A stretch of DNA of 64,000 nucleotides, taken from contig DASRBI010000023.1 of the NCBI GenBank assembly GCA_035685165.1, positions 124,001 through 188,000 of the forward strand, in the 5' to 3' direction. The DNA comes from DATFDN01 sp035685165. GTDB taxonomy: Bacteria > Pseudomonadota > Alphaproteobacteria > Acetobacterales > Acetobacteraceae. The notes under the pieces are model-generated. The model saw only the letters and a program-made list of their open reading frames with translations. It was not told where the DNA came from and searched no databases. The position numbers and the translations under genes are program-made. Below are positions 7,947-17,061 of the stretch, piece by piece. Position 1 is the stretch's first letter. Each line of letters begins with the position of its first letter.

Positions 7947-9224
7947 TCACTCGATCGCGAACCGGAGCAGCGAAACAGCGGCAATCACCCACACGGCTCC
8001 CGCAACCGCGCGCGGCCGGCCCGCGGCGGACTTGACCACACAATAAACCACGAAGCCGATCCCGATCCCGGTCGCGATGGAAAAGGTGAAAGGGATGGCG
8101 ATGGCCAGGATCACCGCCGGCACCGCCTCCGTCATGTCGTTCCAGGGCACGTCGCCCAGCGCCCGCGCCATCAGGCAGGCGACGAAGACAAGTGCGGGCG
8201 CGGTGGCGAAGCCGGGGATCGCGGTCGCCAGCGGGGCGAAGAAGAGCGCGAGCAGAAAGAGCGCCGCCACGGTGACGGCGGTGAGCCCCGTGCGCCCGCC
8301 CGCCTCGATGCCCGCCGCGCTCTCGATATAGCTCGTCGTCGTGCTGGTCCCGAGCACCGAGCCGATGATCGCGCCGCCCGAATCGGCCAGCAGCGCCTCG
8401 CGCAGGCGCGGCACCGTTCCGTCGGGGCGCAGCAGGCCGGCGCGGTGCGTGGTGGCGATCAACGTGCCGGCATTGTCGAGCACATCGACAAGGAAGAAGG
8501 TCAAGATCACCGCCGGGATGCCGAGCGTGGCGGCGGCGTGCAGATCGAGTTTCAGGAAGGTCGGCGCGAGCGAGGGCGGCATCGCGACGACGCCGTTGAA
8601 CTTGGTGAGCCCGAGCGGCACTCCGATCGCCGCGACGATCAAAATGCCTGCCAGGATCGCGCCCGGAAACCCGCGCGCCGCCAGCCCCGCCATGATCAGG
8701 AAACCGACGCACGAGAGCAGCACCGGCGCGCTGCGGAGATCGCCGAGTGTGACCAGCGTCTCCGGGTTGCCGGTGACAACGCCCATGTCATGCAGCCCGA
8801 TCAGCCCGAGGAACAGGCCGATGCCCGCGCCGATGCCGAGCTTGAGCGAGAGCGGGATGGCGTTGATCAGCCATTCGCGGACGCGGAACACCGAGATTAG
8901 CAAAAAGAGCACGCCGGAGATGAACACCGCGCCGAGGGCGGCCTGCCACGGCACGCCCATGCCCTTCACCACCGTGTAGGTGAAATAGGCGTTGAGCCCC
9001 ATGCCCGGCGCGAGCGCGAGTGGCAGGTTGGCGATGACGCCCATCAGCGTCGAGCCGATCGCGGCGGCGACGCACGTGGCGACGAACGCCGCGCCGTGGT
9101 CGATCCCGGAGTCGGCGAGGATCGCCGGGTTGACGACGATGATATAGGCCATCGTCAGCCACGTCGTCAGCCCGGCGACGATTTCCGTGCGAACCGAAGT
9201 GCGATGGTCTGCCAGCGCGAACAT
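7947..9224 (-). CDS. NCS2-family purine (guanine/hypoxanthine) permease, AzgA-like
   Basis: A 425-residue multi-pass inner-membrane transporter importing purine bases with protons. The start MFALADHRTSVRTEIVAG, the segment TWLTMAYIIVVNPAIL and the motif LALAPGMGLNAYFTYTVV are characteristic of the AzgA/PbuG branch. SLKLGIGAGIGLFLGLIGL marks the adjacent helical core, and LGTSTTTSYIESAAGIEAGGRTG the conserved central motif. Length matches the family. It stands alone on the minus strand. No guanine-type riboswitch is visible in the short upstream gap. Confidence 0.9.
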   Translation of the reverse strand: MFALADHRTSVRTEIVAGLTTWLTMAYIIVVNPAILADSGIDHGAAFVATCVAAAIGSTLMGVIANLPLALAPGMGLNAYFTYTVVKGMGVPWQAALGAVFISGVLFLLISVFRVREWLINAIPLSLKLGIGAGIGLFLGLIGLHDMGVVTGNPETLVTLGDLRSAPVLLSCVGFLIMAGLAARGFPGAILAGILIVAAIGVPLGLTKFNGVVAMPPSLAPTFLKLDLHAAATLGIPAVILTFFLVDVLDNAGTLIATTHRAGLLRPDGTVPRLREALLADSGGAIIGSVLGTSTTTSYIESAAGIEAGGRTGLTAVTVAALFLLALFFAPLATAIPGFATAPALVFVACLMARALGDVPWNDMTEAVPAVILAIAIPFTFSIATGIGIGFVVYCVVKSAAGRPRAVAGAVWVIAAVSLLRFAIE

Positions 9225-9322
9225 GCTTGCCGCCTAGCCGTCCCGGACCGGAGGCGCAAGGATCGTCCGAAGGCGGCAACCACTCACGTGCTTGCCGTCC
9301 AGGCTCGGCGTCGGAGGCGACG

Positions 9323-9679
9323 GTGAGCGTGGTTTTCGATCAGCTCGGTTTCGTCAACCGCCTGGAAAAGCGGTTCTCCCGCCGCCAGGCCGAAGCGATG
9401 ACCGAGGCGTTCCGCTCCGAGCTCAGGCTCTGGACCGGCAGCGCCGCCGCCGAGCTGTTCGCCGCGCCCAGCGACATGGCCGCCGTGATGCGCTTCCTCG
9501 GCCACTGCGCGGGCGAGGCGCGGTCAGCCCGCCGGAACATCGTGCGCGCCGCGACCGAGCGCGCGCTGCATCGTCACCACATCGAGCCAGCGCCCGAATT
9601 TGAGCCCGATGGCGCGCATCGTCCCGGACATCGTGAAACCGAGGCTTGCGTGCACGCCGATCGAGCCGGTGTTCTCTGA
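9323..9679 (+). CDS. Possible small coiled-coil protein with DUF1640-like N-terminus, 3' end doubtful
   Basis: A 118-codon frame from a GTG with a good ribosome-binding site (GGAGG at 9313-9317). Residues 4-26, FDQLGFVNRLEKRFSRRQAEAM at their core, resemble the start of DUF1640/CCDC90-like proteins (FDTLxxxxxLxxxGxxxxQAEA). The rest (LWTGSAAAELFAAPSD onward) does not, and the last ~50 codons are antisense to the GNAT gene at 9524-10045. Either this is a truncated remnant reading into its neighbour or an expressed short protein with a random tail. The start and the first 30 residues look real; the rest is uncertain. Confidence 0.35.
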   Translation: MSVVFDQLGFVNRLEKRFSRRQAEAMTEAFRSELRLWTGSAAAELFAAPSDMAAVMRFLGHCAGEARSARRNIVRAATERALHRHHIEPAPEFEPDGAHRPGHRETEACVHADRAGVL

Positions 9680-10045
9680 ATCGCCGATCACCGCGATCAT
9701 CTGCCGCATCCCGGACGCTTCGGCATCGGCGATGAGCTGGCGCACCAGCGCCTTGCCGACGCCCTGGCCGCGCACGTCGTCGCGCACATAGATGCTGTCT
9801 TCGACCGTGAACCGATACGCCGTGCGGTCGCGGAACTGCGTATAATAGCCAAAGCCGAGCACGCCCGAGGCATCGGCCGCGACGCGCCAGGACCAGCCGT
9901 GCGCGCGCACCTTGCGGAACCGCTCCGTCATCTCCTCGAGCGAGGGCGGCACCTCCTCGAACGTGCCGGTGCCGTGCAGCACGTGATGGGCGTAGATCGA
10001 CTGGATCTCGGGCAGATCGGTCTCGCTCGCGTCTCGGATGTCCAA
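9524..10045 (-). CDS. GNAT N-acetyltransferase, phosphinothricin acetyltransferase-like
   Basis: A 173-residue acetyltransferase of the PAT/YncA group, which acetylates L-amino acid analogues such as phosphinothricin or methionine sulfoximine/sulfone from acetyl-CoA. Recognisable pieces are IRDASETDLPEIQSIYAHHV at the N-terminus, the GTGTFEEVPPS substrate-loop segment, EDSIYVRDDVRGQGVGKAL with the acetyl-CoA-binding RxxGxG/A motif, and the ending region SLGFTMSGTMRAIGLKFGRW. Its start lies 15 nt after the stop of the amidase on the same strand. Its 3' end overlaps the doubtful plus-strand frame at 9323. The natural substrate is not known. Confidence 0.88.
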   Translation of the reverse strand: MDIRDASETDLPEIQSIYAHHVLHGTGTFEEVPPSLEEMTERFRKVRAHGWSWRVAADASGVLGFGYYTQFRDRTAYRFTVEDSIYVRDDVRGQGVGKALVRQLIADAEASGMRQMIAVIGDSENTGSIGVHASLGFTMSGTMRAIGLKFGRWLDVVTMQRALGRGAHDVPAG

Positions 10046-10060
10046 AGCGGGCTCCCTTTT

Positions 10061-11257
10061 TCAGACCGGCAAGCCGAGCACATCGGCTGCGTCGCAGGCA
10101 AAGGCAAGCAGCCCGCGGTCGCGCCCCGGCCCGGCGATCAGCGAGAGGCCCACCGGCGCCCCGGCCACCTTGCCCGCCGGCAGCGTGACCTCGCAGAGCC
10201 CGCACAGGCTGGCAACCGCGGTGATCCCGATCGTCGCCTGCCGCACCGCTTCCAGCTCCTCGTCGCCGGCAACGGTCAGCGGAGCGGGGCAGGGGGAGGT
10301 CGGCGCCAGCAGGATCGCCCCGCCGGCGAGCAGCGGGCGGATGCGGGCCCGCAGCGTGCGGCGAAAGGCGCGCCCGGCTGCCGCCGCCTCGGGATCGAGC
10401 GCGCGGGCCGCCGCGACCCGGGCGGCGACGTCGGGCGCAAGCTTCGGTCCGGTGCTCTCCACCCACGGGCCGAGCGTCGCCCACGCCTCCTCGGCCTGGA
10501 CGGTGCGGAAATGGTCGTAAACCGCATCGACGCCCTCCGGCAGTAGCCGGATGCCGATCGTTCGCCCGCGCAGCTTCTCGAGCCGGGCCATCGCCGGCCG
10601 CAGCGCCTCGGCGACCGGCGCCTGCGCGCCGACCCAGGCCTCCTCCAGCCGCAGGAGGGGGCCGGACACACTGAGCCTTTCGAGCGCAAGCACCGCCTCG
10701 CCGACCTCGGCCAGCACCGCGGCTTGGCGCGCGAACCAGCCCGGGACGTCCATGCTGGGCGCCAGCGGGCAGACCCCGGCCGCGCTCACCGCGCCGAAGC
10801 TCGGTCGGATGCCGAAAATCCCGCAATAGCTGGCGGGCACCCGCACCGACCCGCCGGTATCGGTGCCGAGCGCGAAATCGACGCTCTCGCCGGCGACGGC
10901 TGCGGCCGATCCGCAGCTCGAACCGCCGGGCAAGCGATCCGGCGCGGCCGGGTTGATCGGCGTGCCCTGCCAGGGATTGATGCCGGTCATACCCCAGGCG
11001 AGCTCGACCGTCTTCGTCACGCCCGCGAGTTCCGCGCCTGCCTGCAAGAGCGTGGTGATCAACGGCGCGTGCGCGGGCGCCACATCGTGCGTGCGCTGCC
11101 AGTCGGGATTGCCGTAGCCCGTCACCCGGCCGGCGACCGCAAACACGTCCTTCGCGGCGAAGCGCAGTCCCGAAAGCCGGCCGCTGCCGAGCGGCGCGCA
11201 CGCAATCGGCTCGCCGGGAACGAAGGCGCCGTGCCTGTCCTGCTTTGCTGGGGCCAT
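10061..11257 (-). CDS. Amidase-signature (AS) family amidase
   Basis: A 398-residue hydrolase of the amidase-signature family cleaving a carboxamide of unknown identity. The Ser-cisSer-Lys triad is visible: Lys36 in LRFAAKDVF, the cis-Ser in GGSSCGSAAAV (residues 111-121) and nucleophile Ser137 in GTDTGGSVRVPAS. The Gly-rich motif has Cys in place of the usual second Gly (SSCGS for SSGGS), seen in some members. At about 400 residues it is a compact AS protein, resembling the AtzF/biuret-type or plant AMI1-type short amidases rather than GatA. It precedes the GNAT gene by 15 nt, so the pair may act on related amino-acid amides (inference). Confidence 0.87.
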   Translation of the reverse strand: MAPAKQDRHGAFVPGEPIACAPLGSGRLSGLRFAAKDVFAVAGRVTGYGNPDWQRTHDVAPAHAPLITTLLQAGAELAGVTKTVELAWGMTGINPWQGTPINPAAPDRLPGGSSCGSAAAVAGESVDFALGTDTGGSVRVPASYCGIFGIRPSFGAVSAAGVCPLAPSMDVPGWFARQAAVLAEVGEAVLALERLSVSGPLLRLEEAWVGAQAPVAEALRPAMARLEKLRGRTIGIRLLPEGVDAVYDHFRTVQAEEAWATLGPWVESTGPKLAPDVAARVAAARALDPEAAAAGRAFRRTLRARIRPLLAGGAILLAPTSPCPAPLTVAGDEELEAVRQATIGITAVASLCGLCEVTLPAGKVAGAPVGLSLIAGPGRDRGLLAFACDAADVLGLPV

Positions 11258-11332
11258 ATCAACTCCGATTGTCTCCGTCCGTGACGCGCGCGGATCAGGC
11301 GCGGGCGCCGCGGAATCTCTTTCCCGTGATCG

Positions 11333-11396
11333 ATGGCTTGTGCCATAAACGCCGAGGCGCCGTCTGCCCGCCGTCTTCTGTGACCGGCGGTTTTTT
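11333..11396 (+). promoter_or_regulatory. Candidate leader peptide plus intrinsic-terminator-like hairpin upstream of the secretion operon
   Basis: A 16-codon frame (ATG 11333, TGA 11381-11383; MACAINAEAPSARRLL) runs into a hairpin: CCGCCG at 11368-11373 pairs with CGGCGG at 11385-11390 across an 11-nt loop, and six T follow (11391-11396). The hairpin lies 112 nt before the exporter start on its coding strand, with no plus-strand gene upstream to terminate. Translation through the RRLL end would melt the left arm, the geometry of an attenuator. No ribosome-binding site is evident for the mini-frame, so this is tentative. Confidence 0.3.
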
Positions 11397-11507
11397 GCGC
11401 GATCATGCTAAGGCATGTGCGGGGCGCCCAAGCACGGGGGCGAGCTTCTCACAGCCTCGGCTGAGCAAGACACCCGGCATCCGCCGGCGCGCTAGAAGGA
11501 AGAACGC

Positions 11508-13787
11508 GTGGACGATTCCCATCATCGCACTACGGGTTCGCTGTCGCAGGACCTGCCTCCGACCGATTCGGCAACGAGCACGCAGACGCGGCGCGATCGC
11601 TCGCCCGCCCATCCGCGCCTGCAGGCCGTCATCATGGCCGGGCGCTACTATGGGATGGAGCTGGCGCCCGAGGAGTTCCGCAGCATCGAGCTGACCGAAA
11701 TACCGTCGGCTGCCTCGCTCGCCGCCTGGGTGCAGGCGTCCGGCCTGTGGGGGCGGGCGCTCAGGATGCGCTGGCGCCACCTGATGCGCCTGCGCGAGAC
11801 CGGCCCGGTCGTGCTGCTGTTTAAGGATGGCGGCGCCGGCCTGCTGATCGGCTCCAACTCCGAGCACAAGGTGGTATTCATCCGCGACCCGATGGCGCCT
11901 GAGGGCGAGCCGGCGGTCGCGGTGGACGAGATGCGGCTCGCCGAGGTGTGGTCGGGCGAGGCGCTGCTCGTGCGCGCCAACCGCGGCTTCGCCGAGGTCG
12001 ATGCGCCGTTCTCGCTCGGCTGGCTTGCCAAGCTCGTGCTGACCGAAAAGAAGTCGCTGCGCGACATCGGCATCGCCTCCATCACTATCAGCTTCCTGAC
12101 CATCTTCCCGCCGTTCCTGGTGATGACGGTGGTCAACAAGGTGCTGACGCATCACAGCGTCTCCACGCTTGTCCTGCTGTCGCTGATCCTCGGCGTGTTC
12201 GTGCTTTACGAGACTTTGCTCGGCTTCGCGCGCCGGTTGATCATCGTCTACATCGGCACACGCATCGACGCGCGCCTTAATCTGCACATGTTCAACCGCC
12301 TGGTGCGCCTCTCGCTCGACTATTTCGAGCGGCATCCGGCCGGCGAGACCATGCACCGGGTCAACCAGATCAACAAGGTGCGGGAGTTCCTGACCGGCCG
12401 TTTGCTGACGACGATGCTCGACTGCTTCACGCTGATCGTGCTGCTGCCGTTCCTCTTTTACCTCAGCGCGACGCTCGCCTGGATCGTGGTCGCCTGCGCC
12501 TGCATAATCCTACTGATCATCCTGGCGTTCCTGCGGCCGATGCGCATCGTCTTCAAGCGCGTGATCGAGGCTGAGGTGGCGCGCAACGCGGCGCTCGGCG
12601 AGACGATCTTCGGCGTCAAGACGGTCAAGGCGCTGGCGCTCGAGCCCGCGCGCAAGGCGCTATGGGACGAGCGGGTGGCGGAATCCTCCCGCTGGCGCCT
12701 CGCCTTCGGCAAGCTCGCCAACTGGCCGCAGACGCTGGTTACGCCGATCGAGCGGTTCATGTGGCTCGGCACGATCATGCTGGGCGCCTACCTGGCGATG
12801 AACGACACCACGGGCTATCTCGTCGGCTCGCTGTTCGCCTTCATGATGCTGTCGCAGCGGGTCAGCCAGCCGCTCGTCAGCATGGCGCGGCTGATCGAGG
12901 ATTACGAGGAAGCGGCCGCCTCCATTGGCGAGGCGGCTTCGGTGCTGAACCGGCCGCTGGAGGCCGACGCCGCCTCGGGCGGGCTGCGTCCGCGCTTCGC
13001 CGGCGCGATCACGTTCGACGACGTGACCTTCCAGTACGCAGGCACCAAGACCCCGGCGCTCGACCGGGTGAGCTTCAGCGTCCCTGCCGGCACGATGCTC
13101 GGCATTGTCGGCCGCTCCGGTTCCGGCAAGTCCACCATTACGCGGCTCCTGCAGGGTATCAACCGCGACTACTCGGGCTTCGTGAAGATCGACGGGGGCG
13201 ATCTGCGCGAGATCAATCTGCGCCACTTGCGCCAGAGCTTCGGCGTCGTCTTGCAGGAGAACTTCCTGTTCCGCGGCTCGATCCGCGAGAACATCATCGC
13301 CGGCCGCCCCGGCCTCACGCTGAACGACGTGGTGCGCGCCGCGCGCCTTGCCGGCGCCGAGGAATTCATCGAGCGGATGCCGAACGGCTACGAGACCTAT
13401 ATCGAGGAAGGGTCGCCCAATCTCTCGGGCGGTCAGCGGCAGCGGCTCGCCATCGCGCGCGCGCTGATCACCGATCCGCGCATCCTGATCCTGGATGAAG
13501 CGACGAGCGCGCTCGATCCCGAAAGTGAGGCGCTGGTGAACGCCAACCTGCTCAGGATCGCGCAGGGACGGACGATGGTGATCGTCTCGCACCGCCTTTC
13601 CTCGCTCACCGAGTGCGATCAGATCCTGGTGCTCGAAAAGGGCAAGGTGGAGGATATCGGCCCGCACCGCACGCTGCTGGAACGCTGCTCCGCCTATCGC
13701 CAGCTCTGGGCGCAGCAGACCCGTCACATGGACGCCCATCCGGCGCGCGGAAGCGCGCCCGCACCTGCGCTGATCCAGGGAGACTGA
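11508..13787 (+). CDS. Type I secretion ABC exporter (HlyB-like permease-ATPase)
   Basis: A 759-residue inner-membrane exporter. Residues about 25-150 form a C39-like domain without the catalytic cysteine motif, so it probably docks rather than cleaves the substrate. Residues about 165-450 are the six-helix ABC transmembrane domain (ISFLTIFPPFLVMTVVNKVL; YFERHPAGETMHRVNQINKV). The C-terminal nucleotide-binding domain has Walker A GRSGSGKST, signature LSGGQRQR and Walker B ILILDEATSALD. The start is GTG at 11508, preceded by AGAAGGA. The HlyD-like adaptor begins 4 nt after its stop. No RTX-type substrate or TolC gene was recognised nearby, so the cargo is unknown. Confidence 0.9.
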   Translation: MDDSHHRTTGSLSQDLPPTDSATSTQTRRDRSPAHPRLQAVIMAGRYYGMELAPEEFRSIELTEIPSAASLAAWVQASGLWGRALRMRWRHLMRLRETGPVVLLFKDGGAGLLIGSNSEHKVVFIRDPMAPEGEPAVAVDEMRLAEVWSGEALLVRANRGFAEVDAPFSLGWLAKLVLTEKKSLRDIGIASITISFLTIFPPFLVMTVVNKVLTHHSVSTLVLLSLILGVFVLYETLLGFARRLIIVYIGTRIDARLNLHMFNRLVRLSLDYFERHPAGETMHRVNQINKVREFLTGRLLTTMLDCFTLIVLLPFLFYLSATLAWIVVACACIILLIILAFLRPMRIVFKRVIEAEVARNAALGETIFGVKTVKALALEPARKALWDERVAESSRWRLAFGKLANWPQTLVTPIERFMWLGTIMLGAYLAMNDTTGYLVGSLFAFMMLSQRVSQPLVSMARLIEDYEEAAASIGEAASVLNRPLEADAASGGLRPRFAGAITFDDVTFQYAGTKTPALDRVSFSVPAGTMLGIVGRSGSGKSTITRLLQGINRDYSGFVKIDGGDLREINLRHLRQSFGVVLQENFLFRGSIRENIIAGRPGLTLNDVVRAARLAGAEEFIERMPNGYETYIEEGSPNLSGGQRQRLAIARALITDPRILILDEATSALDPESEALVNANLLRIAQGRTMVIVSHRLSSLTECDQILVLEKGKVEDIGPHRTLLERCSAYRQLWAQQTRHMDAHPARGSAPAPALIQGD

Positions 13788-13791
13788 GCCG

Positions 13792-15180
13792 ATGACCAAG
13801 AATCTCCCGGCGGTGCGGCACGACGATCCGGCCTTGCCGGTGATTTTGGAGTTTCAGTCGCCGACGACCGGCGTGATGGCGACGCCCATTCCGCCCATCG
13901 CGAAGCGGATGACCTGGGTGATCGCCTCGATGTTCGCCGCGCTTGCCCTCGCTGCCGGGTTGATCCCCGTCGATCAGGTGGTCACGGCCAGGGGCGAGGT
14001 GGTCTCGCGTGCGCCCACGCTGGTCGTGCAGCCCTATGATCTTTCGATCGTCCGCTCGATCGACGTGCACATGGGCGAGCAGGTCCATGCCGGGCAGGTG
14101 CTGGCCCGGCTCGATCCAACCTTCGCCGCGGCCGACGTGAGCTCGCTGGTCGCGCAGGTTTCCTCGCTCCAGGCCCAGGTCTCGCGCCTGCAGGCGGAAG
14201 CCGACGGGCGCGACTTCACCTATAGCGGCACCGAGCCCGATCTTGCCTTGCAGGCGGCGATCTTCGCCCAGAAGAAGGCGGAATACGACTACAAGATCCG
14301 CAACTACCAGGAGAAGATCGACAGCCTGGTCGATCAGATCCGGCGTGCCAACAGCGACGCCAAGGGCTTCGCCGAGCGGCTCCAGGTCGCCAAGCAGGTC
14401 GAGGCGATGCGGCGGGATTCCGAGCGCGCCTATGTCGGCAGCAAGCTCAACACGCTGGCGGCGATGGACAACACCGCCGAGATGGAACGCAACATGCAGT
14501 CCGCCGAGGAGCAGGCGCAGCAAGGCGCGCGCGACCTCGCCGCCCAGGTCGCCGAGCGCGATGCCTATGTGCAGAGCTGGCACGCCGACATCTCCCAGCA
14601 GCTCGCCGATGCGACGCAGAAGCTTTCCGATGCGCGCCAGCAGCTCAACAAGGCGCAGCTCCACCAGCAGCTTGTCGAGCTGCGCGCGGACCGCGACGGC
14701 ACAGTATTAACGGTCGCCAAGATATCGGTGGGCTCCGTGGTGCAGCCCGGCCAGCAGCTCATCACGCTGATGCCGGCCGACGCCCCGCTCGAGGTCGAGG
14801 CGAACATCGCCGGCAACGATGACGGCTATGTGCGGGTCGGCGATCCGGTGGCGATCAAGTTCGACACTTTCCCCTTCACCCGCTACGGGCTGGCGCACGG
14901 CACGATCCGCACCATCAGCGCCAATAGCTTCACGGCGATGGACCAGCAGCAGAATGCGACGCCTGGCAACGTGCCGCTGCCCAACAACACGCTGGAGCCT
15001 TATTACAAGGCCCGGGTCACGATCGATAAGGTCGACCTGCACGGCACGCCCGAAGGGTTCCACTTGATCCCCGGGATGCCCGTGACGGCGGACATCAAGG
15101 TCGGCAAGCAGACCGTGCTCTCCTATCTCCTTGACCGCGTGCTGCCGATCACCAGCGATGCGATGCGGGAGCCGTCGTGA
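13792..15180 (+). CDS. HlyD-family type I secretion adaptor
   Basis: A 462-residue membrane fusion protein for the ABC exporter just upstream. One transmembrane helix lies at about residues 42-60 (VIASMFAALALAAGLIPVDQ), then VVTARGEVVSR, the HlyD-type entry to the lipoyl domain (VRSIDVHMGEQVHAGQVLARLDPT). A long coiled-coil hairpin at about 115-300 is rich in Gln and Ala. The second lipoyl half contains LRADRDGTVLTVAKISVGSVVQPGQ split by the beta-barrel, and the ending LIPGMPVTADIKVGKQTVLSYLLDRV is the classical HlyD family C-terminus. It is translationally close to both neighbours (4 and 9 nt). Confidence 0.9.
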   Translation: MTKNLPAVRHDDPALPVILEFQSPTTGVMATPIPPIAKRMTWVIASMFAALALAAGLIPVDQVVTARGEVVSRAPTLVVQPYDLSIVRSIDVHMGEQVHAGQVLARLDPTFAAADVSSLVAQVSSLQAQVSRLQAEADGRDFTYSGTEPDLALQAAIFAQKKAEYDYKIRNYQEKIDSLVDQIRRANSDAKGFAERLQVAKQVEAMRRDSERAYVGSKLNTLAAMDNTAEMERNMQSAEEQAQQGARDLAAQVAERDAYVQSWHADISQQLADATQKLSDARQQLNKAQLHQQLVELRADRDGTVLTVAKISVGSVVQPGQQLITLMPADAPLEVEANIAGNDDGYVRVGDPVAIKFDTFPFTRYGLAHGTIRTISANSFTAMDQQQNATPGNVPLPNNTLEPYYKARVTIDKVDLHGTPEGFHLIPGMPVTADIKVGKQTVLSYLLDRVLPITSDAMREPS

Positions 15181-15189
15181 GGCGCTCCG

Positions 15190-16989
15190 GTGTCGCTGAC
15201 TGAGCGGCTGATCTCACCCCAGGCCGCGCTGCGGCGCGGGATCAAGTGCGCCGAGGCCGGCCGCACCGGGCGCGCCTTCCGCCTGTTCTCGCGCGCGGCC
15301 CGGGCCGGACTGCCGGAGGCGCAGTATCGGGTCGGCCGCTGCTATCTGGAGGGATCGGGCGTCCCGGTGAGTCGCGCGGATGCGGTGAGCTGGCTCGAGA
15401 AGGCGGCCGAGCGGGGATTCGTCGAGGCGCAGGCGACGCTGGCCACGCTCTATCTGCACGGCATCGTCGGCGCGGTGGAGACGCTGCACCAGGGCGCGGC
15501 GGCGGCGCGGCTCTTTTCCGCCAATGCCTCCCCTGCGGCGCCCGATATGGAGACCGCGGCGAAGTGGGCACGGCGCGCGGCCGAAGGGGGTTCGGCCGAC
15601 GGCCAGGCGCTGCTCGGCTACCTGCTCACCTCCGGGCCCGAGTCTTTGCGCGACCTTCCGACGGCGCGCGAATGGTACCGCAAATCGGCCGAGGCCGGCT
15701 GCCCGCAGGGCGCGCTCGGCTACGCGCTCGCGCTCGGCCAGGAGAACGCCGGCAACGACGAGGCGCGCAACCGCGAGATCGTCGCCTGGCTTAGGAAGGC
15801 GGCCGATGTCGAGCTGCCGACCGCGCTTTATTTGCTTGCCGAGATCACCGACCGCGGGTTTTGCGTGCCGCGCGATCCCGAGGCCGCGGTGAAGCTTTAC
15901 CAGCGCGCTGCCGAGCGGGGGCATCGCTCCGCCCAGGCGCGCTACGGGCTCGCGCTGATGGAAGGGCGCGGCGTGCGGGCGAACCAAGTGGAGGGCGAGA
16001 CCTGGCTTCGCAAGGCCGCGCTCGCCGGCGACCCCGAGGCGGCGGCGCTGGTGGGCGACCTCTACGCCAAGGGGGGCGCGCTGCCGCCCAACTATGCCGA
16101 GGCGGCGATGTGGTTCCGCCGCGCTTCCGACGCCGGCCACAAGGGGGCCGCGCGCGCCCTCGGGATGCTCTATCTCACCGGCGCTGGCGTGCCGCGCGAC
16201 GAGCGGGAGGCAGCGCACTGGTTCCGCCTCGCCGCCGCAGCGGGTGATGCGCAGGCGCAGGTCGATTTCGCCAATCTCGTCCGCAAGGGCGCTGGCGAGC
16301 CGGGCGACGAGCTGAAGGCGCGCGAATGGTTCGAGCAGGCCGCCGCCTCCGGCGACCTGGTGGCGGCCTTCAATCTCGGCGTCTGCTTCGCCGAGGGCGT
16401 CGGGATCGAGCGCGACGAGCGTAAGGCGGCCGAGTGGCTTCGCAAGGCCGCCGACGGGATCGTCAACGCGCAATACTGGTACGGCCGCATGTTGCTCGAG
16501 GGGCGCGGGGTCGATGCCGACCCGGAGGCCGGGCGGGAATGGATCGCCAAGGCCGCCCAGCAGGGCATGGTCGAAGCGGAGGTCGCGCTGGCCGAGCTGC
16601 TGTTGAACGGGCGCGGCGGCGCGAAGGATCATCCGGCGGCGCTTGCCTTGTTCGAGCGCGCGGCCGGGCGGGGCCATGTGGGGGCGATGTTCGCCGCCGG
16701 GGCGATGTGGGGCGGCGGGCACGAGGTGCCGACCGACCGCGCGGTCGCCCAGCGCTGGTTCCGCGCCGGCGCCGAGCGCGGCCATCCCTACGCGCAGATG
16801 ATGCTCGGCCGCTATCTCGCCCGGGCGCTCGCCGGTGAGCGCGATCTGGCGCAGGCCCGGCTGTGGTTGGAGAAGGCTGCCGCGCAGGGGCTTGCCGAGG
16901 CGCGCGGCGATCTCGCCGCCCTGCCGCCGGCCCCGGCTGCGGCGGACAATGGCCAGGAGGTGCCGGCGGCCAGGGTCGCCAGCCATTAG
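15190..16989 (+). CDS. Sel1-like repeat (TPR-like) protein
   Basis: A 599-residue protein made almost entirely of about 15 tandem Sel1 repeats of 33-38 residues, with the consensus A..WLRKAA..G...AQ..LG.LY..G.GV..D. Examples are EAAHWFRLAAAAGDAQAQVD and KAAEWLRKAADGIVNAQYWY. Sel1 repeats fold into right-handed alpha-solenoids that scaffold protein-protein contacts. No signal peptide or catalytic domain is visible. The start is GTG at 15190, 9 nt after the adaptor stop, so it is the third gene of the secretion operon and might hold the exporter or its cargo together. That role is inference. Confidence 0.88.
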   Translation: MSLTERLISPQAALRRGIKCAEAGRTGRAFRLFSRAARAGLPEAQYRVGRCYLEGSGVPVSRADAVSWLEKAAERGFVEAQATLATLYLHGIVGAVETLHQGAAAARLFSANASPAAPDMETAAKWARRAAEGGSADGQALLGYLLTSGPESLRDLPTAREWYRKSAEAGCPQGALGYALALGQENAGNDEARNREIVAWLRKAADVELPTALYLLAEITDRGFCVPRDPEAAVKLYQRAAERGHRSAQARYGLALMEGRGVRANQVEGETWLRKAALAGDPEAAALVGDLYAKGGALPPNYAEAAMWFRRASDAGHKGAARALGMLYLTGAGVPRDEREAAHWFRLAAAAGDAQAQVDFANLVRKGAGEPGDELKAREWFEQAAASGDLVAAFNLGVCFAEGVGIERDERKAAEWLRKAADGIVNAQYWYGRMLLEGRGVDADPEAGREWIAKAAQQGMVEAEVALAELLLNGRGGAKDHPAALALFERAAGRGHVGAMFAAGAMWGGGHEVPTDRAVAQRWFRAGAERGHPYAQMMLGRYLARALAGERDLAQARLWLEKAAAQGLAEARGDLAALPPAPAAADNGQEVPAARVASH

Positions 16990-17061
16990 CGGCGCTCGCG
17001 CCTGCTTCCCTGGGGCCCGCGCCGGAGAAGCCGGAGGTAGTCTCCGAATAGGATCGCTTAG

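Noticed and set aside
11508..13787. Peptidase-containing bacteriocin exporter (active C39 domain)
   Set aside because: The N-terminal domain lacks the catalytic Cys motif, so it is the HlyB-type C39-like version.
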